A stretch of DNA of 64,000 nucleotides, taken from contig JALKBU010000010.1 of NCBI GenBank assembly GCA_023091735.1, positions 62,001 through 126,000 of the forward strand, given 5' to 3'. Position numbers and translations under genes: made by a program. The notes below the pieces were generated by a model that saw only the letters and a list, made by a program, of their open reading frames with translations, was not told where the DNA came from and did no database searches. This DNA is from Trichomonas tenax (Eukaryota; Parabasalia; Trichomonadida; Trichomonadidae). Shown in pieces: positions 43,401 to 55,400 of the stretch (position 1 is its first letter; each line of letters starts with the position of its first letter).

Positions 43401-46400
43401 TTAGAATCCTGGTCTTCAACTAACATGTTCGCACGATGATAGTATTGCTCACTGACAAGAGATGACATTGCAGAATCTGATGTCATTGTTGCATCGGATT
43501 CATCGGCGCCTTGGAACTTTGAAGCAAGAGACATTGTGCTTCCTGATAACTCATTATGAACTGATTTATCCTTCATCTCAGACTGTATTGTGAAAGAATT
43601 AGACTTTGACTGTGTCTTGAGAGCACTGGATGAATCTGTTGATGCTGCATAGAACATATCACCAGAAAATGATGAAACATCTCTTTCGACTTCCATCATC
43701 ATTGAGTCTTCACCTGATTGGATTGATTGTCCAACTGATGATGCCTCGTTTTGATTAATGAAGTAGTTGTATCTTCTATCCTTGATTTGTTTTTCAATCT
43801 CTGATTCGCTGATTGTCTGATCGACCGTGTGCTGTGAGTTATCAGATAAGTTGAAGGAGAATCTTGTGGAATTCTTTGTTGTGGAAGCATCAATCATGAT
43901 TTGGGATGCGGACGCACTTGAAGTGTCAGTATAAGATTCACTGTACTCGGGCTGATATCTATCAACCTTGGAACGGATTGAAAGTACGGTAGATTCAGAA
44001 TCACCTGACTGAGGAGTGATTGCCTCTGAGAAGAATGAACTTGGGTCTTCAGATGCATACTTGGCATCATAGTTTTCTTGATAAACAGAAAGAAGGCTTT
44101 CCTTCACTTGCTTTCTACCATTCTTAACTTGGAGGTTAAGCTTATCGGCTGGGATAGCTTTCTGATTGCCGAATCTATCCATTTCACTATCGCTTGTTGT
44201 GACATCTGAGTAGAACAGAGAAGGCTGCTCTGAGTGGATGTTGATAGTTGTTGACAAGTCAGAGGATTCTGATGAATGACCAATGTGTTCAGATACGAGT
44301 TTAACAGAAACTGATGGTTCAGTAACTTCACTCTTTGATACAACAATACGCTTTGAATCGGAGGATGAATCAATATTGGATTGCTCATGTCTACTTTGTG
44401 ACTCAGATATAGAAGAAACCGTTTGAGATACAGATGAAAGGGAGTCGTCAACTGTCCTACGAGCAGTGAGGGATTCACTCTCATTCTTTGGTTTGCGGTT
44501 GATTAAATCAATGTTAGACAATCCCTTATTCTTATCATTGGCAGGCTTTTCACGTCTGCTGACAATGCTTTGGAGTTCTGACTCTTCGTTAGATGAATCA
44601 AATCTTGCAGAATTCAATGTAAATGAAATTGAAGATTCATCATCTGATGCTTGAGATTTCTGAAATTTACCACGCTTGGAATCAATATTCATACTGGAAG
44701 ACTGAGAGCTTTGATAAGCTGCACGAGCAACAGGATTGACTTTAACACCGTCTTCGTCACTTATTTCATCAGCCATTTCATGCTTCGAAATTGACTCTGA
44801 TTGAGATGTGACTGTGACTGATAGAGAATCAAGTTCAGAGATCTCAGACTGTTCGCTGTGTTGTAAATTTGGTTGATTGCGTGGTTTGCGATTTGCATCT
44901 TGTTCGGACTCGTTAACTTCGCGTTTCTTGATTGGTGAATTCTCGCTTGCAAGTGATTCAAGAATAGAAATTTCATCGCTGACACTTTCAAGCTTAGAGT
45001 TCAATGTTGATTCATCTTCACAGTCAACTTGCGACTCATATAGTGACTTTCCTGCCTTGTTAATGTGGCTCGATAAGTTTGTCATGTTACTGCCCTCATC
45101 TGATTGATTCTTGACAACTCTCATGCGTGGAACATTGCAGGAAGATGATGACATTGAATTGGACTGCTCATGCTTTAATTCAGCAATTGAAACATTAGAT
45201 ACAGTGGTAATTGATGAATCGAGTTCATCATGGACTTGTTGCAACTCAATGATAGACTCTGGTTGATTCCTTTGCTTAGCTTCTTCTTTTGTGAACAAAT
45301 CTTTACAATTCTGACGACCGAGATAAACTTCTGAATGAAGAGAATCTAATTCTGATTCGCTCATATTTGATGATGATTCAGAATTACGAGTGAATATAGA
45401 TTTGGCCTCTAATTCTGATTCATCCATGTGGGCACCTTTATCAGCTATTTGTGACTTGAGTTCAATATCAGATGATGCATCAATATCGCGTTTCTTTTGT
45501 TGAGCTGGTCTCACAATAGAAGATGATTTATCATCGGAATTTTCTGCTTCATGCATTGAGATAACAGAGGACTTTCTGGATTGAGTGATTGAGGAAGATG
45601 AAAGTTCATCATAGAATGCTGGTTGCATGTTGATAGACTTTGGCTCATTAAGTGATTTCATCTCGGATTTGTTTTCATTGAGATCCTTTGCTTTCTTCTT
45701 CATTGCGACTTTACTCATCAATGATTCGCCTTCGCTTGCAAATGAATCGGTATACTTCTCCATTCTTGAATTCAATAAGGTCATTGATGATTCTGGTTCT
45801 TCACTAATTAAGCTATTAGCATTAAATTCGCTATTTAACTTGACTGACTCAGAGACTGATCTCTGCCTGGCTTGAACTTTGACTGGAATGAATTTCTCTT
45901 CAGATATGCTGTCTGCCTGCTCATGCTTGGATTGGCTTTGGCTCATCATTGATGCTGTTTCATCATGAGAATCAAGTTCTGAAACAACTTTCTTCTCTGA
46001 CTGTATTGACATTGGTTCGGCACGAGATTTGAATGATTTTTTATCATTGATTGATTTGTCGCCTTTTCTCTTCATTGCAACTTCGCTCATCAAAGACTCT
46101 AAGTCATCGCCTGATGATGTGTATTCATCAGCACGCTTTGAGTTGAGTGTGATTTCTGACTCATCAAGTATGCTTTCACTCATATTAGCTTGGAGTTTCT
46201 CTGATTGCATCTTGAATGAAATTGATTCTGAAACTGGAACTGCTTGTTGCTTGATATCACGTCTCATTGGGATATCTGATTCAATGTCATTTTCTTGCTC
46301 ATGCCGTGCTTGAGATTGACTTGCTGATGTGACAGAGATTGAGTGTGATGAAAGCTCGGAAACATCAATCTTAGATGCTTGAACTGATTCTTGTCCAGCA

Positions 46401-49400
46401 CAAACTTTATGGGATTTTTCAGCTTCAGAAATATCACTTGCCTTATGGCGCTTGGCGACTTCGCTCATAAGTGAATCAAGATCAGAAACCTCAGAAGCAT
46501 TTTCTGCACGAGCAGAATTAAGTGTAATTGAAGATTTGGCAATACTTGATGATGATTCATCTCGGAAATGACGTTCACTTGCCATGTAGAAGTTTGTGGA
46601 TTCACTAACAGATGACTTGGATTTCAAGTCGCGACGAATCTCCTGAGCAGTGTCTTCAGAGACTTCTGATGGAGGAGCTTCATGCTTAGATGCGCTTTGG
46701 CCAACACCAGAAACGGTGAAGCTTTCGGAATCAAGTTCTGAATCAAGATCTAAAAGGTGCTGTGCTTCGGAGATAATATAAGTTGGAACAACATTAGCCA
46801 TACGCTGTACCTGCGAAACGCTCTTGTCATCATTACGACGATTTCTCTGAGCAACTTCACTAACAAGTGAATCAAGATCAGAAATCTCATATGCATCTTG
46901 TGCGCGAACTGAGTTGAGTGTAATTGACGACTCTGCGACACTTGAAGATGACTCGCTTGCAGCTGGATGCTCGCTAGTCATATTAAATGTTGTAGATTCA
47001 CTAACAGATGACTTAGATTTCAAGTCGCGACGAATCTTTTGTGTTGTATCTTCGGAGACTACTGATGGTGGTGCTTCATGCTTCGATGAGCTTTGGTTGA
47101 CTCCGGACACAGTGAAGCTCTGTGAACTTAGTTCGGAGGTATTTAATTGAACACTTACTATTGATTGGGGACCAACTTTCGGCTTGAATCTTCGAGAAAC
47201 ATCATCAGCATCAGATTTGGACTGTTTCTTCTTCTGACTAACCTCACTCATTAATGATTCCATGTCACTAGACTCAAGAACATCAATACGTTGTGAGTTA
47301 AGTGTCATGTCTGAATCGTTGATATCGGATGATGAAATTGATTTGTGAATCTTCTCGGATGAGAATTTGTATGAAATAGATTCTGATTTGGCTGCTTGAA
47401 CATTCTGGATTTCGCGTGGCTGTGGAACATCAGAACTAAGTAAGTTCTTTTGTTCATGGACAGATTTGCTATGGCTCTGTGATGAAACTGTTTGACTCTG
47501 AGATGATAACTCTGAGATTCCTTGTTTCTCAGAAATGATGGAATCTGGATTTGCCTTCTGTTTGTAATTTGCAGCATGATTATCATCCATCTTTCTTTGC
47601 TTCTTGTGCCTTGCAACTTCGCTCATCAAAGATTCCATATCACTTGAATCCATTATGTCAACTCTCATTGAATTCAATGAATCTGCTGTTGACTCAGAGT
47701 CAGAATTTTCCAAATTCTTCGCTCCTAATTGTGAAACTAACTGATATGAAACAGACTCTGACTTAGCTTTGTCAGCTTTAATATCACGTCTAACCTGGAC
47801 ATCAGACTCTATTGAAGCTGGAACTTCGTGCTTAGAAGCACTTTGACTAACACCAGACATTGTGAAGCTCTCGGAGGTAATTTCTGAGATAGCTGTTTGC
47901 TTTGAATCATCAGATTCTGGACCAGTTTTCATCTTGCGCGATTTGTTGTCTTCATCATCTTTGCAAAGCTTCTTCTTTATTGCAACTTCACTCATAAGAG
48001 ACTCCATGTCACTAGAATCCAGAACATCAATTCTCTTTGAGTTGAGTGATATATTATCTTCACTATCTGATTCAGAAATGTCGGCCTTAATCCTCTGAGA
48101 TTGCATCTGATATGATTGAGACTGCGATTTATCAGCCTTGACCTTCAGTTCACGTGGAACTTGGATATCAGAGCTGAGGCTATCGGCTTGTTCGTGTACA
48201 GACTTTGATTGGCTTTGGGATGAAACTGTCTGTGTCATTGATGAGAGCTCTGACATTCCCATACGTTCAGAAATGATTGATTCTGGCGATTCAGTACGAT
48301 TTGGTGATTGAACATCTGATTCGTTTTGTTTCTTGTGTTTCTTCTTCATAGCAACTTCGCTCATTAATGAATCCAATTGGCTATCATCGATGACATCAAT
48401 TCGCTTTGAATTGAGAGAGATTGATGATGGTTCGGTTTCATGATCAGATTCATTGTTTGTTGTTGTAAGTGCCACTGTAGATGATTTGGATTGAGGCTTG
48501 ACTTCTCTTTGTTTCTGAATTCTCTCGCTGCTTGGTTCGTTCTCTTGTTCGTGTGTTGATTTAGACTGGCTCTGTGAAGTTACACAAATTGTTGCTGAAG
48601 AAAGATCTTCCAGGTCACCACGTTCAGATATTACTGAATCTGGACCACCTGCAGCATTACGAGATTTGGATTCACTATCTTTGGCTCTCTTTCTCTTCTT
48701 CATTTCGACTTCACTTACGAGAGACTCCAATACACTGTCAGATGGATATTCATCGAATCTTCTCGAATTAAGTGATGTCATTGAAGATTCTGATTCCGAT
48801 TCCTTAGCGTGGAATGACTTATCTTTGATTGTCATTGTTGTAGAGTTGAATTGATCAACCTTAACATCTCTTCCTGTTGGGCGAACTTCGGACTCTATCT
48901 CACAGTTTTCTTGTTCATGCTTTGACTGAATCTGGCTCATTGATATGACTGATTGATCAGCAGATGACAATTCAGATAAATGCTGCTGCGAAGAAGAAAT
49001 AGATGATGGAGTATCTGCTGGTTTACAGGAAGATGATTCATTTTTAAATTTCATGTTTCCGTGCTTGACTCCACTCTCTGATTCAATTGTTGTTATTGTG
49101 CTATATCCAACATTGTCTGACACTGGTTTGGAAGCCAATGATGATGGGCTGAGAGAGGCAGTAGTTATTTTCTCTGTGTTAACAGTGATGCTTGAAACAG
49201 TGTTGTTTGGCTCAGAAGTATCAGTGACACCAATAAAGGATAATTCAACATCGCGATTGTTGATGTTCCAAACCCTTGATGGAGATTCTATAGTTATTGA
49301 AGAACTATAATCAGAATCAGTGTACGTTGCACGCTCTGCAGCAACTTTCTGCTCATATAAAGCACGCTTTTGTTTGATCTGCTCTGTTGTTACCTCCTCT

Positions 49401-52400
49401 GAATCAATGTTGCTCAGATTATCAGAAAGGTTGAAAGCGAAATGTTCTGGCATTTGAGTTTTTTCAACAGTGATGGTTTCTGGACCGACTGATGAATAGT
49501 CAGAGTAGTATGAGTAGTATTCATCGCTCTGATGCAATGGTTCTCTTTCATCAAGCGACTTATTATCAATTATTGAAGAGTCTCCTTGAATAACATCATC
49601 GACACCAGCAATTGCAACAGAATTCAAACTTGCTGTTGATTCAGCACCTGAAGAAGCTTCCTTTTCTTGTTTGGATAGGATACTTGAACTCCAGAATGAA
49701 CTTGTTGTAGATTTTTCGCTCTCGAGAAGAAGCATAGCTTCACCAGCTTGAACGACTCCATCTTGAGCAATTGCCTTTTGTTGTTTTTCAGCTTCTTTAT
49801 CCAACTTTTTCGAGTGCTCAGTTGAAAGTGAATCTGTTGTTGTAGAGAATCTTTCAGATATGAGCATTGTTGATGTGGAAATACTTTCGGCATCACTGTT
49901 ACCCTCGATTCTTGTTTTGACACTTTCTAACTTAGAATCAAATGAGTTATTGTATCCTTTCGATTGCAAAGAATCGACCATTGATCCATCCTCTCTTCCT
50001 TTCATCTTGTTATTTGAAACCAGAGTCTGACTTGTTTCTGGTTGTGTGAATGATGACTTGGATCTGGATGAAACTGTTGTAGAAGATGGTTCATCATCCA
50101 TTGTTGGCTCGCTATCCATAATCATATGTCTGGAAAGCAAATTGAAAACAGAGGAAGCTGAAATAGAAGCATTGCCTCTTCTTGACTTGATTGAGTTGTT
50201 ACTGGCGACAGAGCGATGCTTCTTAAAGTGTGCAGAACTTGCTAATGACTCAAGCTGTTCATCAGTAAGCATTGATGTATGTGCTGACTGTGTTGTGAGG
50301 TCTTGAGTTGTAGTTGTCGATTCGTTGCTTCTAGCCTTGATAATGGAAATGATGGATTGACCTGTAGGGCTTAATGTTGATGGATCGAATCCTCTGGATT
50401 TCATATCTGCTGAAACGTTGTCACCTTCTCTGGCATGAACAATACCTTCTGTATGAAGTGATTCGCTGATACTCGATGATTGTTCTGTTTCACTTCTGGA
50501 TGTCTTCAGAGTCATAGAAGATGAAGATGATGACTCAGAGCCTGATTTATTCTTTGCATTGACTTGTGAAATGATATCACTCAGTGAGTCTGTGAATGAA
50601 ATTGAAACGGATTTGCGTGTCTTAACAGATGAATCGCCAGCTGATGATTTCATTGCATGCTTTCTTGAAACATCTGAAACAAGAGATTCAAGAACTGATT
50701 CTGAATCGACTGTGCTTTGTGTAGATGATGAAAGATTAAATGATTCTGTCGCTGAACCCATTTGAGACTTTGGATTAACGCGAGAAGCAATGTCAAAGTT
50801 CGAATCAGAAATCGACACTTGAGATGATGTGTTTGGAGCCTTTGAAGAAAGTTTGCTGAAATTAGAATCACTTACATCTCTTCTGGCCTTCTTCTTTTGT
50901 CCAACTTCTGAAACAAGAGAATCAAGAATTGAATCAGAAATCATTTCTTCTGTTGGAATGGTTTCAGATACTTTCGTCATCAAAGTGTTTGCAGTCGATG
51001 TCTTGCTCGTATCTGATAATCTCATTTCTCTTGCAATAATTTGATTACCATTTTGGGAATCCTCCGACTGTTTGGATTTGAATTTACGAGAATCGAGACC
51101 TGACATCGATGACTGAACTTCAAATACTTCATCTGAATGGGGGCGTGAAACCAATTGTGATTTTTCTGTCTTTGCAGAAGTTTCTAATTCTCTTCTCTTC
51201 CTCTCACCAACTTCAGAAATCAATGAATCAATAAAAATTCCTGAATCAGATGGTCCTGTGCACATATCTGTTGTAAGTGTGTTGATATTCGAAGTCGAAA
51301 CAGTGTTTCCTTCATTCATCTGTGAGTGAAGATTGATCGTTGAAGATGATGTATTTGGTTGAGTTGTATCTCCTGTGATAAGAGACTTAGATTCACTTGT
51401 TGGAGCTGATGCTTTAGATAACTCTGCTCTTGTCATAAGAGAACGCTTTGATGCACGAGAATCTGAATGATCTTGTGAAGAACTTGTAGAATCTAGTTGA
51501 ATTGTTGTTGATTCTTGACTAAGTGGCTTTCCGTCAATCTTGGAATGAATATCAATTGCCGAGTCAACATTAAATGATCTATTCATTGATGAGCCAAGTT
51601 TCGTTGATAATCCACTCTTGGTTGATTGATCCATATTAAATTGTGATCTCAACTCGCGATCAACGACTGTTTTATCAGACTGAGACATATCCTTTGTTGC
51701 CAATACGCTTCCGCCCATAGAAGAAGAATCAAGGTTGTCGAAATCAGATTCATCTGGTTTCTTTGATGAAAGAGAATTATCTTTGCTTGAATGTTCTGTT
51801 CCAACAAGATACTTCTTTGATACCTGTGATTCGATTGATTCTGTGGCTTTCTCTGTTGATGCATCAGAATCAAACAATCTCGAGCGATTGCTGATGTCAG
51901 CAGAAGCTTCGGATACAGAAATATCTTTCTTGAATGGATTATGCTTCGAAATAACAGATTGCTGTTGTCCTGTAGCAGAAGCTGATTCTGATCCCAATCT
52001 CGAGCCAATTTCTGATATTGATGATCCTTCTGTTAATGGTCGCATCATCTTTGATTCGATATCTGTTCCTGTTGTTGTGGATTCTTCGAAGTCAGAGCGC
52101 CCAGATATAAGTGTAAAGGCTTCTGACTTTGATGACACCGATACTTCTCTTGGAGCAAGTTGTTTTTTGCGTGTTGACTTGACAGATTCAACATCTGAAA
52201 CAAAGACGTCACTTTGAGAATCAAATCTATCGAGATTAGAGTTAAGAGAGCTAATTTCAGACTTTGATTCTGCTTGAACAAACATTCTTGATTCGATTGA
52301 TGTTCCAGCTGCTGATTCAGAAGCAGTTGAGAATCTGCTGGAAAGATTGGAGATTGATGAATCAGAAGCTGACATTCCGGCTTGAGAATTGGACTTTGGT

Positions 52401-55400
52401 TTCTGATTTCTTTTTCCTGTCTTTGACCTAATGGAGTCGAGTTCGGAGAATAATGATTGATTGGAGTCATCACCAATTCTTGAATCAAGAGTATCGATTG
52501 TAACGCCTGAGCTATCTGGAATGAATGCAATATCCTTTCTCGAGTAGATAGAATCATGGTTTGATTCTGTGGAAACATCACTGAAACCGCCATGTGTAAC
52601 ATTTGACTGTGAAGCTGTTGAATCAGAGATATTTGAAGGATGATCTGAGAACAAATTCTCTTTGGTTGAAATAAGAGAGTTGATTGATGAAACTTCTTGT
52701 TCACTTGTTAATTTCTTGAGTCTCTTCTCTGAATCAAGTGTTTCCATTGTACTTGCACTTTCATAGCTTGATGAATCATTTGCCATTGATTTAACAGATC
52801 CGAATATTCGCGATGAATCCTGGCTGACGTCGTAGACTACCGATAGGTTGGAAACCATCTGAGAAGGATCTGTTGTTGTGCTAACCTCACTAAAGAGATT
52901 CTCTTTAACAGAAGTCATCTGAATTGACTCAGAAACTTCTGACTTTCCTTTCTTCCTTCTGTCTCGTTCTGTTTCAAGAGATTCGAGATCGCTTAGTGAA
53001 GAAATGTGGGAAGAAGATTCTTCCTTCATTGATTCTATAGTTGTTTCCATCTCCTTTGATGAAGAAGAACGATGAGAAGCGAGAGCAGAATTGATGGACA
53101 TTCCTTCTGATGTGTGCGATCTGGACTGATCTGAGAAAAGATTTCCTTGTCTGGAAATAATAGAAAACTGTTCTGTTTCACGCTCTTTCTTCTTCTTTCC
53201 AACTTCAGACTCAAGTGAATCGAAGTCACTAAGTGAGGCTGTTTCAGAATCTTCACTGATGGCGCTCATCGAATTGATTGTTGAATCACCCATCGTTGAT
53301 GATGAAGATCTACCGCTGACAAAACGAGAATTAACTGAAATTCCTTCTGATGTCTTTGATAGCGAAGGCTCAGAAAAGACACTAAGATGGGACTGAATGT
53401 TGATAGACTCAGATGTTCGATCTCTTGCATTCTTCTTCATCTTAGCATCAGAAACTAATGTATCAGACATTTCGTTCTCAGACAGTGATGAATATGATTC
53501 TGAATCTGCTGTGATCATTGTTGAAGGAACTGTGGAAGCAGACTTAGTAGAAGCAGAACGTAAATTACTGTTGATTGAGTAATCCATCATTGAAGATGTC
53601 GTCTTTGTAGAATGCGATTCCATCTCTGTTTGTATTGTAAGATCCTCAGTTTGTCTGTTAGATGGTCTTCCTTTCCTCTTTGCTTCAGAAACGATAGAAT
53701 CCATCATTGATTCACGACCGGATGTTTCGCTGTAAGTCATTCCCGTTGTCAGTTCACCTGTTTGAGAAACTGATGATGATGCCTTGGAACCTCTCATTGA
53801 GTCTATTGTAGCAATTGTCGTTGAAGTAGAAGAAACACCGGAAGAACGTGATTGGAAAGTCATGATTGATTCCATTTCAGACTTTGTACGGCTTCCATCT
53901 CTCTTCTTCTTGTTCTTGGAAATAAGATCGTCATCACTCATATCGAGAGACTCTGACTCTGATCTGTCAACGCCTAAAGTGTGAAGATTTGGAAGGTCTG
54001 AATCAGTTGAAGACAAATCTCTTCCGAATTTATCACTGCCAAGAGTGGATAAATACGACAAACTGCTCGTTGTTGATCTTGTTTCATCCTTCATTGTATT
54101 CAAGTCTTCATTAGTTGTAGACTCCTTTCCTTGTCTGAAATGTTCCATTGTTAATATCGATGAAGGATTTGAAGACTCATCAAGAGTGTTTTCATATGAA
54201 TTGTTATATGTCTTCATTGTGGAAATATCGGCATCGAACTCGGTTCCTGATCTTGTAGCACGCTTTGAATTGATTGTGACTGACATTGATTGCGATGTTG
54301 ATGGTTCTCTTGTATACTTGATAGTGTTAAATGTATTATCTTGATCAATATCAGTATCAAGGTGCTGTCTGATTCTCGAAATGATTGATTCCTGTTGAGA
54401 CTCATCTTTCGAGCGTGGATTTGGTTGATACAAACGGGAATTGAAAGACTTTGAGTGGTCCCTTGTCGACATTATATAATTTCTGCGTGACTGGCGTAAT
54501 GATATAACAGAATTTGGTTCAATGCTTCCATATTCTGTTTCCATGACTTTGTTTCTTGTCATCATTGTATCCTGACTTTCATCAGATGAAGAAGAATCGA
54601 GCTGTGATCTCATCCTTGATATAAGTGTGTCATCAGCAGATTCATCAGTTGGATCTCGCTTAGCAAATGTTCTTGTTGCGAAAGTTCCTGTTAATTGAGA
54701 AGAATAATCGCGATAGTTTTTAGATACATTTCTTGTGGACATAGAATCAGCTTCGTTGTCAGCATCCTCTGTGCCTGTCATTCTTGTTCTTGATTCCGTC
54801 CTCATCGTACTCATTTCGGAACCATTTGTTGTATTCTGTGTACGGTGATGTCTAGAAATCATTGTTTCATCGAATTCGTCATCAGTGCTCTTTCTGTTAT
54901 GTGCGCGATAGACGAGAGTGCTGATTGAGCCTTGCTGTGTTGGTATCTTTGAGCTGACTGACTGGCGGTGAGATATAATTGATTCCTGATCAACATCGCG
55001 TGATTCTGTGCCATTACGGCGAGCATATGACTTAAGTGTGGTGTTGTCGCTTGTGTTAGTGAATGATGAAACGTTTTCGTTAATCCTAGTAATGATTGTT
55101 TCATCCATTAGTTCAGCATCAAACTCTTGAATGTTTCTCATTGATTTCCTTGACACAAGTGAGTTTTCAATGCGATCTGCAGTTGCTGTTCCTGTCTTTC
55201 TGGCTCTTGAACGAACAGAAGATCTATCGTCATCATCTTCGGCAATTGATTCAATCTGTTCATTGATCTTAGACAGGAGAGTTTCATCCATAGCTGACTC
55301 GTTGAATGTATAATTGTTGTTATAACGAGATCCCATTGTTCCCGAGATTGTTGACATTGATTTGTGACTTCTATTTTGCTTACGTGAATATATAGTATCT

